This document shows, one piece after another, positions 23,139 through 34,152 of a DNA stretch of 64,000 bases. A model generated the notes under the pieces. It made no database searches and had not been told where the DNA came from. It was given only the letters and a program-made list of their open reading frames with translations. A program made the translations under genes and the position numbers. Origin of the DNA: Zychaea mexicana. Its lineage: Eukaryota; Mucoromycota; Mucoromycetes; Mucorales; Lichtheimiaceae. How positions within the stretch are numbered: the stretch's first letter is position 1; every line of letters starts with the position of its first letter. The DNA lies in contig NW_026516735.1 of the NCBI RefSeq assembly GCF_025766255.1, forward strand, positions 1-64,000. The letters run 5' to 3'.

Positions 23139-23310
23139 TGAAACGTGGGGATCGTGATGATTTTCATAAGTGAAGCTTACCACCTATTCAAGAAGATGCT
23201 CGGACTTTGGAGGACCATGCTGCCATGTCCAGTGACGATAACCCTGTCGCCACTACTAAAGGAAGCAACAATAGTAATGATACCTCGCCAACACAGCATC
23301 ATCCATAACC
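23139..23310 (+). pseudogene. 3' remnant of the broken right-arm gene
   Basis: The plus-strand frame reads PPIQEDARTLEDHAAMSSDD and continues about 20 residues to a stop. It corresponds to the end of the minus-strand reading at 44417-44525 (IQEDAWTLEDHAAMS). Everything upstream of this remnant is missing in the left arm. A related 40-bp segment (about 22985-23030 and 23140-23185) occurs twice around the gap. Confidence 0.6.
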
Positions 23311-23567
23311 TGTCCATCGCAATAGCACGAGCCAAATTTAATCTTATATACAAAGTTTTTAATGCAATGGTTTTATCATGTAGAAGCAGGCCCTTCTTTT
23401 TTTATATTCTGGCATACGTATCATATAAAATCATTCAATGCTTATAAAAATCTTATTACTCATAGTTTAACTAACTCTTCTTTACAAATTACTACAGTAC
23501 TGTAATAACAGTTAACGATAGTGATGATAATAGTATGGCTAGTTATATGACAGCAAATATATTGCAT

Positions 23568-25515
23568 TCAAGAGATATCGTGCCATGAGCTCTCTAGTGG
23601 TATTATTCCTCCAACTTGAACGTTTATGCGACGCCAAGTAGCAAACATTTTCGAAGCCCTTCCTTGACCCATGGTAAAACAATTGTTCACATCCATTAAT
23701 GCACATCGATGACGGAGGCAAAAAGTTTCGAGACTAGTCGGATTCTCGATGTTAAACGATAGACACTCGATACTTATCGAACAATCAAGCTCCAACTTTG
23801 TTAATTGATCCCCATAAAACCAGATGAATTCTTGCAGTCTTTTGTCGCTATAATGATGATTCTGAAACACAAAATGTAGTCAGCCGAAGGCACTTTTGCA
23901 TTAAAGAGACGGTCCGATACGTTATGTCGACGCGATTCCTCTTCATCGTCATCAATTTTGTATTCTGGCTTTTTTTCTTTTCCTTGAAACTCTGTTTTTT
24001 GTGCTTGTTTTCGCTTTTTGCTCTCTGTTATTGCTTTACGAGCGACAGCATTTTGAGGAGGAGAAGGAGGATGACTGGAAGGTTCTCGCAGGGTGAAATG
24101 ATCGCGTCGATAGGTGAAGCTCTCCAGCATCGTGGAAGAAGAAACGATAAGGTAAATAATCCGATTAATATCGTGTGATGATTTGCGCGTCGTTCCTCTG
24201 CCCAAATGCACAGCAAAGTAGCGCAAGTCATAAAAACTTGTAAAGAGAACGTTATAGATAAAAAGATGTTGCCAGACAACATTCTTGGCTGTGTAAAGAC
24301 TTTCAAGGAGAATCTTTCGGAATGAGCTTTGTAAATGGGTCACGCCAATGCCATTGGGAATCCAGTGTGAATTACCGGTAGCTCGGCGCCCTTCTTCAAT
24401 AAGGATCAAGTGTTGTGGCCGCATTTGCATACTATAAAGAGTTCGTCGATGCAAATGATACGATTTCAACTCTAACGAAGACGTTGGCAATGGCGTGGTG
24501 ATTGTTGTTATTCCGTTCGTCGTTCCTGGTTGAATGCCACAATGCTTGCTACTACCGAGGACCGTATCTGCTCTGCCTCCGTCTGCCATGATCAATACGT
24601 GGAGATAATTAAGGTATCTGACACAATATCTGAGAATATTAGCGTGGCCTAACGTGGTAGTAAGTGGGTTCAGTATTACATGGGTGAGGTTGTGGCTCTT
24701 CTGAAGTAGATCCATAACATGACCGGCAGCGGTGCTATCAACAATATGGTTCAATCGTAAAGAGGCGAGGTGCATGTAAACAGCAGTTGGGTCCAAATAT
24801 CGAGGTTTATGTGGATATTGACGTACTGTACGATGTTGATTTTTGGAGTTAGCGGCCATTGTCTTTTCCGTAATTCTTTCTCGTCAACAGAGATCATCGC
24901 AAACTCCAAAAGCTGCCGGCAGTGTTGCAGAGTTCTGGTATGTAGCTATTATCGCCAACATTTTCAATGACATGTCGATAGGATTGACAAGGACGATGCG
25001 CTTTAAGCTGTTGGCACTTTGCCGGACGATATTATCGAGTCGGTACCGAAAAAGATCAAAGGTCAGACCTTCAATTTCTGATTTGTGCAAAGACAAAAAC
25101 ATACAACGAGATCTGCGTATCGGTCAACCAGCACCCAACGGTAAAAAAGGAAAACACGGGTTTGAAGTGAATACCTAGCTCGTTGAAATGGTTCTTCGCT
25201 GCTGTTGATAAACGTTAAGCAGAGTCGTAGATTATCTTGGTTCAGCCTAGCATGTCTGAGACTCTGATGAGATAACGGATGGATGACTTGCTGGGCAAAG
25301 GTGTCTGGTAGCAGCATATCTCGTATACATGTGTACCATTGTTCCGAGACTTTGATACATATGATCAAGTCTTCTTCGGCTCTAAGGTGTTCAAAAACGT
25401 GTTGCCATATTTTAATTGGCAGCTCGTCGGCTGACAGTACTCCATATTCACTTAATAGCGTGCTGATTGACGATAGTTTACTGAGGCTATGTTCGCGATA
25501 CTTGTGTATGTGCAA
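23568..25515 (-). CDS. F-box / leucine-rich-repeat-like protein, frame disturbed
   Basis: Probable substrate receptor of an SCF ubiquitin ligase. The first exon (25175-25515) carries an F-box-like stretch, LPIKIWQHVFEHLRAEEDL then VSEQWYTCIRDML. It splices in frame (AG|gtattc to an exon at 25112) into RCMFLSLHKSEIEGLTFDLF and LKRIVLVNPIDMSLKML, spaced like LRR units. Further LRR-like stretches (YMHLASLRLNHIV; NLTHVILNPLTTTLGHANIL) are in another frame at 24859-23880. A last part reads WFYGDQLTKLELDCSISIEC to the stop at 23568. A Lys/Glu-rich insert lies near 23900-24060. At least two changes of frame (near 24890 and 24850) are not explained by clear introns, so this may be a pseudogene or contain missed introns. 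Confidence 0.6.
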
Positions 25516-26603
25516 GGCCCTGACTAAGTTTATGCTGCATATTTTTTTGTTACACTTTAATTGTGTTTAAACCTCACCGTAATTAAATTTTCTTTCTCGA
25601 TATTGCTGTTCTTTTGTCGCCTTCTCAAGAAAAACTTCTTCATTGTTGCCACAGTTGAAGCACAGTATAGTAGTACGTACTATTTTACTTTATATAATTG
25701 TTACCGAGTAGGTGTAAAAAGAAAGTGAAAAAAAGAACAACAAGACCTTTTACGAAAGCTTTGCTTTGCCAGATGCATTTCCTTTTTTTTTATTTCATTC
25801 TTAAGCACAGCCGCCTTGTGTGCAACCGTATGTTCACATAATTGAAGCTATATAGATATATGGGCCAATTCCATAAAGCCGTGGCACTGACATGCATAGT
25901 TTTGCATACAGAACGCGACAGATGGTGCTTATCTGATAACTGGTGAATCTGATAATTAGAGCACTTTTAAGCATTACGGAACTAATTAAATTATTATTTT
26001 TAAGCGAGAAGTGCACTGCTATTATATACCGTCACAGCGAGAGACAACAGCAATAAATTAACACATTCAATTTTGTTGTGAAAGATTAACACACGCATAT
26101 GCATTAGATAAATCGCGTTCGTCAATCCTCCTCCGTTTCATCAACAGCCGTGAGCTGAGAAAAATAGAAGCGCAACTGAGTAAACCCACACAACAGGCGC
26201 TTGTATTGCAGCCTCTTGACTGATCGCCCTTAACTCACTACAACTACGCAAGTTTCATACTACCAAATATTGTTGGAACGTAAGAAAGCCGAGTGTTTTA
26301 GTGATGAAGTGCCTGTGCAATCCTATCATCAGTTTTAGGTAACACAAAAAGTATAGATCAGAGCCAATAAGCATGCAGTCGCCGCACTGGTTATGAGGCA
26401 TGAAGAGTACTTTAGGCTTTGCCTCTCAGCCTCTGTCTCCGCTTACTCCACACACACCTCCTCGTCCACGGCTTTCTTTTTTCTTTTTCTCATTACTATC
26501 ATTACCACCACCAGAAAGAAACAGAGGAAAACAAAGAACACTTAATTTCAAAAACCATTAGTTCGTTCTTTCCTTTCTTTTTCTTTTTTCTGTATTCTTC
26601 CTG
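25516..26603. other. Divergent spacer, F-box/LRR gene and Myb-C2H2 gene
   Basis: Shared 5' region. AT-rich, then CT-rich for the last 200 bases before 26604, as expected for a fungal 5' UTR. No gene seen. Confidence 0.45.
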
Positions 26604-28295
26604 ATGGCACGTGTATATTCATTTGCATCGTCGTCTTCCTCGGACAGACGTCGACGCTTATCACCAGTCGTTAAACAAGAGGAACCTCCAGTGCCTACAG
26701 CGCCGGCAAGGATAGAACAAGTGGATGTAACAGCTTCGCCACATGCCAACCATGACTTAAACATGATGAATGCGGCTGTTGCTGCGGCCATGAACGACGT
26801 CAAGGGCAAAAAACCAGCAACAGCACTACCAGAAGCAAGTAGTAGTGGCAATATCTCAAGTACAGCAACGACAACTACTGCTACTAGTACTTCACAACAC
26901 GAACTCATGGAACCGGCCTTACAATTACTGGGGTTAGCTACAGCCCAACAGCAACAGCATATACAACAAGAACAGCCACTATTAATTTCACGAGACGACA
27001 ACGGCGCCGCCGAGCAGCACTTGCAACTACCAGAGCAACAAGAAGATGATGATGACGGTGACGACGATGATAGTAGAAGCAGAAGCAACAGCCCGAATAC
27101 AGCAACGCCAACGACAGCCGGAGAAGTGGTAGAAGGAGCCCAAGCGAGTGGTGACGAATATTATAAACGAGGCAGTTGGACAGCGGAAGAAGATGAGCTG
27201 TTGGTTCAGGGCATACGACAGTTTGGATACGGACGATGGAAGGAGATCGCTACAATTATACCCGGTCGACGAGGGAAACAACTGAAACAACGGTGGGACA
27301 ATAGTTTGGCCTCCAAATACGTCGATACAGAATGGCTTCAAAGCAAAATCCAAGAACAAGAGGAGGAACCGGCCGAGAAGCTGTTTCGATTATTTGAGAC
27401 GTCTGACTGGGCCGAGATTGCGCAACGGATTACAGAACGTGCACGTGAAGGGAATGGTGCTGAAGTCATTGAGGCTTTATTGTCGCATGCTTTGATGAAT
27501 CAAACATATTTGTTTCAACAACAACAACAGCTGCAACAAGAAGAACCTCAAGAACAGCAACAACAACAACAGCTGCAGGACCAAGAACAGGTTCACAAGC
27601 AACAACAACAGCAGCAGCAGCAGACATTATCACAACCTCGACCATCATCTGCACCACGTAAACGCAGACGATCTGATCCTGCGTTGGCCGAAACACAATC
27701 TGCTGCCATGTCCATATACGCATCTGCCACGCCAGTCACCACAACCATTGACAACCAAATGCAAACCGTTTATCCATGTCTGTTTCCCAACTGTGGAAAG
27801 AGCTTTGCACGTCTGTATAACCTAAAGAGCCATTCGAGAACCCATACCGATGATCGACCGTACATCTGCCAGTATTGTAACGCAGCATTTAGCCGGAATC
27901 ACGACTTGAAACGACATTCCAAGATTCATGGACAAGATAAGCCGTACAAGTGTCTTGGATGTAACAAGGATTTTTCAAGGTAAGTATTATTTTGGTGTTG
28001 AGAATGTCATTGGGAAGTTTTAATACTGTAAGGAAGCACTAAAAGCACACACACGCATATGTAATATAGATTGGATGCTTTAAAACGACACAAGAATAAT
28101 AAGCGTAACAAACCAGCTTGTATGGCGCCTGACCCACCGCAGCTTAATACATTACAACAAAATCCTCATCAACAGCAACAACCTATAACTACTACTGCGG
28201 CGGCGGCAGCAGCAGCAGCAGCAGCGGCAGCTGCTTCTCTTACATCATTACAACAACCACCGTCATCTTCAGCATCATCATCACAGCACCCATAA
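26604..28295 (+). CDS. Myb/SANT plus C2H2 zinc-finger transcription factor
   Basis: Exons are 26604-27979 and 28070-28295, about 533 residues. A Ser-rich start and a long acidic/Gln-rich region precede one Myb/SANT repeat, [20 protein letters not shown] then [20 protein letters not shown] (conserved W residues visible). Next come [17 protein letters not shown] and Gln tracts. Near the C-terminus are three C2H2 fingers: [19 protein letters not shown] (next H after two residues), [20 protein letters not shown] and [17 protein letters not shown]. The 90-nt intron interrupts the third finger between DFS and R-LDALKRH, and its frame closure confirms the splice. The tail is poly-Ala and Ser. Both DNA-binding types in one fungal protein is uncommon. 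Targets are unknown. Confidence 0.88.
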
Positions 28296-28428
28296 ACAAC
28301 AAATTCGACTCTCCATCATGATTCCCCATGCTTATTAGTCTTTTCTTTCTTCAGCTGTATAGCCATCCCTTCACAATATTTTATATTCTCGCTTCTTCGA
28401 ATTTTTGTACAATAAACCGTTTCATTTT

Positions 28429-28699
28429 TTATTTTGAGGGATTTCGATCTGGATTTAGTTGATAGGTGGTCAGCTTGCCCTATACATAAGAGAGACAATG
28501 GCGGTAAGCTGTTTATTGTACATATTTCCCAAACTATCCTTCTTCTTACCCGATGAGGTTGTTTAAAAACGTGTTTGCTATGTATAAGTTCCTTTAAGCA
28601 TTCTGTAACTTTATGCGGTTGTAGTTGAGTGTTTTTCGCTAGTTCAGCCAGCGTGGATCCTTGTGGTACTTTCATGAGTTGCCTGAGTACTTTTTCCAT
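28429..28699 (-). CDS. Winged-helix mini-protein, 66 residues
   Basis: Exons are 28550-28699 and 28429-28479, joined by a 70-nt GT-AG intron in phase 0. The protein starts MEKVLRQLMKVPQGSTLAEL, continues KNTQLQPHKVTECLKELIHS and KHVFKQPHR, then GKLTTYQLNPDRNPSK to the stop. Helix, turn, helix, recognition helix (KVTECLKELIHSKHVF) and a closing beta-wing (GKLTTYQLNP) give a complete small winged helix. It resembles nucleic-acid-binding wHTH units such as those in RNA polymerase III subunits, but I cannot name a family. The next gene (DAM1) lies upstream in the same direction. It may have further upstream exons that I could not see. Confidence 0.55.
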
Positions 28700-28909
28700 A
28701 TAATTGGTATATTCCTATCGGGTGAATATGATAGTCAGATCCATGATCAACTCTCTCTATCTCTCCCATTATCAATTAGAAAAGGGTTTCCCTTTTAGAA
28801 AGCATAACCAACTATACTAACACTTTGTTCACGAAACTGCCGCGGAAGTCCATCAATGATCTTGCGAATATTAACCTATCATTACATAAGCAGTTCCCTG
28901 ATGTATTAG

Positions 28910-29469
28910 TTATCTCTCTCTTCTGTTGCAACTTTTAAGGCATACCCTCGATGGAAATTGTCGTCCTTTTTGCGTGTTCTTTTCTACTCTGCCTTGCTGT
29001 ACTGCTCGATGTGATGATGGTTTTGATGACACAGCTGCTGTTGTTGACGATGATGACGATTCTGATGCTGTTATATTTGATGCTGAGAAATCTGGTACCT
29101 TTGATCAGAGAAATAATCCATCACCAACCACCAACGCATAAATTAATTCCCTTTTTCGTTCGGTATTATATTAAAAAACCAGAAAGAGAAAAATATTACA
29201 TGACTGTATCGTAACCCGGAACTATGGGCTGTTAGACCAACCATAAACGAGCCAAAGGATCGATTCAGCCGTTTTAGTGATTCATTCGCCTCGCTCATTA
29301 TTATCATTTCTTTGTCCAAGGTACTGAATCCGTCAGCTACAGCAATGATAGTTTCAGCCAGTGAATTCAAGCTGGGCGGTTCTACTTCGTCTTTTAGAAT
29401 GGTTGTCGCAATTCCTATTGGTGGTGGTGTTGATGATGTTCGATGTGTTGGGTTGTTGTTTTCATTCAT
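28910..29469 (-). CDS. DAM1: DASH/DAM1 complex subunit Dam1
   Basis: A kinetochore protein of the DASH ring that couples chromosomes to spindle microtubules. Exon 1 (29200-29469) gives PPSLNSLAETIIAVADGFST and ANESLKRLNRSFGSFMVGL, matching the conserved Dam1 core (SL.. .hADLD....I.ESL..FN.SF.SFLYGL). A GT-AG intron (29099-29199) leads to exon 2 (28910-29098), VPDFSASNITASESSSSS, then a basic tail ending LKSCNRRER. A Ser-rich basic C-terminus fits the Aurora-regulated microtubule-binding tail of Dam1. The total is 152 residues, shorter than the yeast protein. Exon 1 is well supported; exon 2 rests on frame closure and composition. It lies 33 bases from the PEBP stop codon, in the same direction. 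Confidence 0.68.
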
Positions 29470-29501
29470 GTTTGTTTATTATTTTTTAACTTGATACAAT
29501 T

Positions 29502-30387
29502 TCAGTTGTGCGAAGAAGCTTTGAAAAAGTTGACTCCAACTAGAGAAAGTTGATGTTCGCGAGCAAATTGCTGGAAATCAAACTGCGCGCGTGATTCCGC
29601 GACTTGAACAGCATCATCCTTAAATTCGCCTTGTTCTTGCTTGTACAGGAGGAAAATGTAACGATGTGGGCCAGTGCCAGCCGGTGGTGCTGGCTTGTAA
29701 TAAGATGAGAGTTGCTGTGCTGTCGTTCCATTGATTTGTGAAGAGGATCCTGTTATGTGTAACTTAATTTTTAGATATCTATTACGGTGATACTGAAAAG
29801 TATATCCACCTACTACTACTACTACTACTACTACTGTTACCTTAAAGTGCAAATTTATGTATTACCTGGCACATTAGTGACAATCCAGTGTCGGAACGGG
29901 CTGCTGCTATTATCTTGAGCTGATGGTGCATCAGGATCAATCTAGACATGTAAATTTTGCTCAGTATCGATCTTAGAAGAGAAACAAATGTGTGGATAAC
30001 GATCTAGCGTGTTTATATATGGTTACCAGCATCAGTGTATAGAAACCAGACTCGTCCGCGGGGAGGAAGAAGATGTCAGGTGGATTGGCTGTATCTTGCA
30101 AACTCAATTCGTTTCCTAACGCTACATCTTGGTCATTTGCATACTTTATTTCCATCATTGTTGTAGGCAAAAAGCTTTCTGCGACCACTGTAATGAGAGA
30201 AACAAAAAGCGAAGTGTTAATAGGCAGGATGGTGTTGATGATGATGAAATAATATATGGTCTTTGTATACATATACAGCTCCTTCCTCAATCTTTACAGA
30301 TACTGGATGTTAAAACTAACAGTGGGGTGTGATCTTCGCCTTTTTCAAGGCCATTCCCATATTCATTTCGCTCGTCAGTAATGGCAT
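29502..30387 (-). CDS. Phosphatidylethanolamine-binding protein (PEBP/TFS1 family)
   Basis: PEBPs are small cytosolic or vesicular proteins. Yeast Tfs1 inhibits carboxypeptidase Y and Ras-GAP, and others inhibit kinases. Exons (minus strand) are 30321-30387, 30027-30187, 29866-29941 and 29502-29749; all three junctions close in frame and give 183 residues. Family signatures are ALKKAKITPHLVAESFLP, the anion-binding motif YTLMLIDPDAPS, FRHWIVTNVPG, and GPHRYIFLLYKQ, followed by FDFQQFAREHQLSLVGVNFF at the C-terminus. There is no signal peptide. Length and motif order are normal. Confidence 0.93.
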
Positions 30388-32056
30388 GGTGGTTGTTTTC
30401 CCAGTACAATTGATTTGACAACAGCAAAAACAACAAGACCCTTAATAGTTAAACTTTTTTTGCTATTAAAAGGGTGAAACAAGGGAAAAACAATCCACTT
30501 TGCAAATATCGGAAAATACAATGACGAGATTAGGGAACAAAGAAGTGCTTTTTGATACAAAAAACAAATACACAGCAATCACCATCACGGAATTCCATAT
30601 TTAGGTTCGTTTTTGTTGTTGTTTTTAGAAACTTACATATCACTTGTTGCAAAGAGCAACAAATAAAAAGGGGGACAACGTTTTGATTATCCGTATCATA
30701 TGAGAGGGATGCTAGCTATTACAGAAACAGCTAGTCAAATTTCTATGCAAATGATCATCAGCGTCACCACCAACCCTCTACGACGACGCACATGAAAGAC
30801 AAAAGACAACGAAGCTTACTATAGGACTTTGACCATTACCAAAAAAAAATGATACAGAAGCAAAAAGAAAAGATTAAAAATACACAGCTTGAGAATAGTT
30901 TCACTGCAAAAGATCCCCTGTTTATGCAAGAAGGATAAATAGCAGGAACATTGGTACAATAAGGGCAGGTGATTCTGGAATTTGGGAACAATTCTCTACT
31001 TTTATAGAGGTCTCTCTCTATATGTATGCATATTCGCATAAACGACTTATTGCTTCGACTGCTGCCAGTGCTACTAACTGCTGCCGTGTGAGTGACAGAG
31101 AAATAGAGAGAGACAATTGATGTCACCATGTCAGAATTGTTTTTTTGACTATATCATATTCGTGCTGTGCACTTATTGCCGCAATTATCGCCGGTGTATA
31201 TAAAGAATTAGTCGCTGCAACAGTTGAATGGTAGAGGTTTTAGTGTAGTAAAAAACAGCCACACAAAAGCATTGGTAACAGCGCGCGAAAGTACAGTGGC
31301 CTCTCTTATTTTATTTATCAGGGCTTATCATGCTTGTGGCTATGTACGTGATCTAATCCCTCCGCTCCCACCCCTAAACTATATCTGCTGTGAGCATACA
31401 AAATCTTTCTTTACAGAACGATGACGATGAAACAGAAAAAAAAGCAAAAGTAAAAGGGGAGCATAGTCCTTTTTCTTTCGCAAAGGGCAAAGGGGGAAAC
31501 GTCAAAGGGAGAAACAGGAGTTACCAGGTGGATGAATGAAATAGAGAAAGAAACGACAAAAAAAGGAGGGGTAAGGAAAAAGGAACGATATACCCAAACA
31601 ATGGCAGATAGAGAAACGATGCTTATAAATCTGTCAAATGGAGAAGTAAATACTGAAATAAAAGGGAGAATTTAATAACTAGTGCAAGGGAAGAAGAGCA
31701 GTAAAGCACCAGTTGCTAGAGACAAGAAGCAAGAGAAGCAATAGTGGGCCTACTAAGTGTGCTTGTTTTAATTTTAGAGTGTGTAAAGAGCTAGTATAGT
31801 ACGAAATGTCATATTTGAATCAAGACGGATCTCCCTATATTGGGTTTTCTTTTTTCGTTCTTTGCAGCGAGAGAGCATATATAATGCAGCAGCACCAGTA
31901 GCAGTACATGAGTGGTGGTATATATAGTGTTTCGTTTGTAAACAAATCTGCAGCAACAATCCCGAAATCCCTTTCCTCTCTTTTGATTTTCTTTTATTTT
32001 TTTTCTTTACACTTCACTTATATCATCAATAGCTATAACGACAGTTCAATCCAAAC
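30388..32056. other. Long divergent spacer upstream of PEBP and the Zn2Cys6 gene
   Basis: A purine-rich plus strand between about 31420 and 31730 (repeated GAAA/GGGA) and a CT-rich stretch near 31970-32030 are the only patterns. No gene is supported. Confidence 0.45.
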
Positions 32057-33362
32057 ATGACAGTCAGCTGTAATAAAAGCATGACATCTGGTACTGCACA
32101 ACTCCCGCCAACAACAGCCAGTACGACCACTGCAGCAGCAGCAGCAAATGGAAGGAGCAGCAATCGTCCTGCGTCTTCTCAACAGGGAAACAAACGGGAT
32201 AATCAGCAGCAACAGAAACAGCAGCAGCCGACCATGACACGAATGCACCCCTCAATGAAGAGACCAAGGGCACCAATCGCCTGTTTTCGCTGCCACCACA
32301 AAAAGGTAAGTAGGAAAAAGAACTCCCATGCAAATGCCGGTCTGTGCGTTAAGTTTCTTCAGGGTCTCCTCTCCTCCTTGTATTTACCTCTTTCTATACT
32401 GCATCTATCCATAGGTACGCTGCGATGGTCTCCATCCCAACTGTACTCGATGTCTCACCACCGGTTTGTTGTGCGCTTACCCAAGTTCCCGTCGCTCCAG
32501 AAACACACAGCCAACCAATGTCGATCCTTTCATTGACAACCTGTCGCATCTCGAAGCCCGAATACGACGTATTGAGACCGATTTGGAATCTCAGCGAGCC
32601 ATGATGCACTCATTATGCAAGAACAACAATGCTAGTAGTACTGCTGCTGCCAACGCCACGACGACCAATAATAGTCCCCCATTGACGCCTTCGTCTTCTT
32701 CTAATACAACAACGAGTGCCAAAAGCAACAGTAGTTGTGTTAACAGTGGGTGTAGCAGTACATCATCACCTACTCATACTACTACTATTAACAAGACTCA
32801 AGAATTGGCTGCTCATATGCGCAAAACAGAACAAGAGGTTCAGGAATCCCGATCGATTTTGGCACAGTTGCGCTTACGAGGTGAGCAACGAATTGCTCGG
32901 GGTAAACGTAGTAATGGCACGTCTACTGCTACAAGCATCACAACGTCATCGACTTCTACAGCTGCAGCAGCTGCGACTGCGGCAACAGGACCAGCAACAG
33001 GACCAGCAGCAGCAAAGCGTAAAAGACAAAAAACCAATAATCAAGACGAGTCTACCGTTGCCATCAATACTTCTACTGCTACTGTCACCACAAGTAATGC
33101 ACCTGCAGGTCTGCCACCACACCCACAACCACCCTCGTTTTACTATACGGGTCAAGATAACCTCATCACGCCCCCGCCTCCAGATCCCTTTTACTTTTTC
33201 CCAACAGCAGCGGGCTCGCATTCGCCCTTTGCTGACTCGCTGATGATGGGTGATTGGTCACTTTTCAATCATATGCCGTATGACGGAATAAAGCAACAGT
33301 ATGAGCTACAACAACATCCAGGAGCTGCTACTGTCACTACCACGCCAACAGCAGGACATCCT

Positions 33363-33397
<35 letters not shown>

Positions 33398-33668
33398 CAT
33401 TGAACACCAGCAGGATCATCAAAACCACTACCATCATCAGCAATCTGGAATTGCCCCGCCGTTATTATCAGTGGATCCACCCGCTCTTCCTACGGATAGC
33501 ACTTCTGTTGCTGCCGCTGCCGCTAATGCTGTATGTACACAGGGCGAGCACTATTTTATGATGGATGGCTCTTCCACTGCCAGTAAGTATACTAGCATCC
33601 CATCTTTTTTCCCCTTGAATAATGTAAACTGGATTAAACCTGTTTCTTCTAATTTTTTGGGTGGTTAA
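32057..33668 (+). CDS. Zn2Cys6 (Gal4-type) transcription factor
   Basis: Exons are 32057-32305 and 32415-33668, about 500 residues. After a Thr/Ala/Gln-rich start, the binuclear cluster spans the intron: IACFRCHHKK then VRCDGLHPNCTRC and TTGLLCAYPSSR, giving the six Cys in CX2CX6CX(5-7)CX2CX(6)C spacing. A short heptad segment (LSHLEARIRRIETDLESQ) follows and would serve as the dimerisation coil. The remainder is low-complexity Thr/Ser/Gln/His/Pro, with no recognisable middle homology region. An intron placed inside the zinc cluster is common in fungal members. The regulated pathway is unknown. Confidence 0.9.
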
Positions 33669-34152
33669 TGGTTAGACCTTCAAACATCATCGATTTTTGA
33701 CACTACTTCTGCAGGCTGGTCCTGCTAAAGAGAAGAACTTTTACTAAATACTATTACTATCACTACTTTAAACAATAATAATAATAACAGCTTATCAACA
33801 AGAGAGAAAAGACTGCAACTAAACAACAAAGAGGGAGAAAAAAATAAAATTTTATGAAAGGTGTAATGAGATAATGATGAAGGATGTGAGGATGTGTGTG
33901 TGTGTGTGTGCATTGTTTTTTTGTACTGTATGTTATCAATACTGAATGTTTTTATGTGCGCTGTTACTATACTTCCGTGTTACCGCTGCTCCCCGGAGGG
34001 CGATTGTGTAAGGGGAGGAAGGAAGAAACGGGGATGAAGATGTAGGTGGAAAAAAAAAGGGAGAAGAGAGAGATGTTGATATGACGATTGAAAGATAACG
34101 GAGGGGGGTGTAGAAGCATCGCAGAAGGACGAACAAAGAAAGAAAAATAAAG
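33669..34152. other. Spacer between convergent genes
   Basis: Contains a GT run near 33893-33910 and a purine-rich patch. No gene seen. Confidence 0.45.

Larger units (their letters stand above)
21330..23420 (+). repeat. Left arm of a large, decayed inverted duplication
   Basis: The sequence from about 21360 to 22970 recurs in reverse orientation at about 46020-48431, and 23139-23420 recurs at about 44245-44525. Long stretches are nearly identical, for example the segment starting GGCGCCGGTGAAAGCTATTG at about 21429 and the tract around 21580-21940. The left arm is shorter because it has fewer tandem units (two introns instead of six) and lacks about 1.5 kb of broken gene. At its outer edge it keeps the undisturbed version of the site where the right arm has a pogo-like insertion. 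Confidence 0.85.

Noticed and set aside
28926..29141. Plus-strand acidic open frame (DDTAAVVDDDDDSDAV)
   Set aside because: It lies exactly over the proposed second exon of DAM1 on the other strand. It has no upstream exon or family, so it is taken as a shadow of Ser codons.
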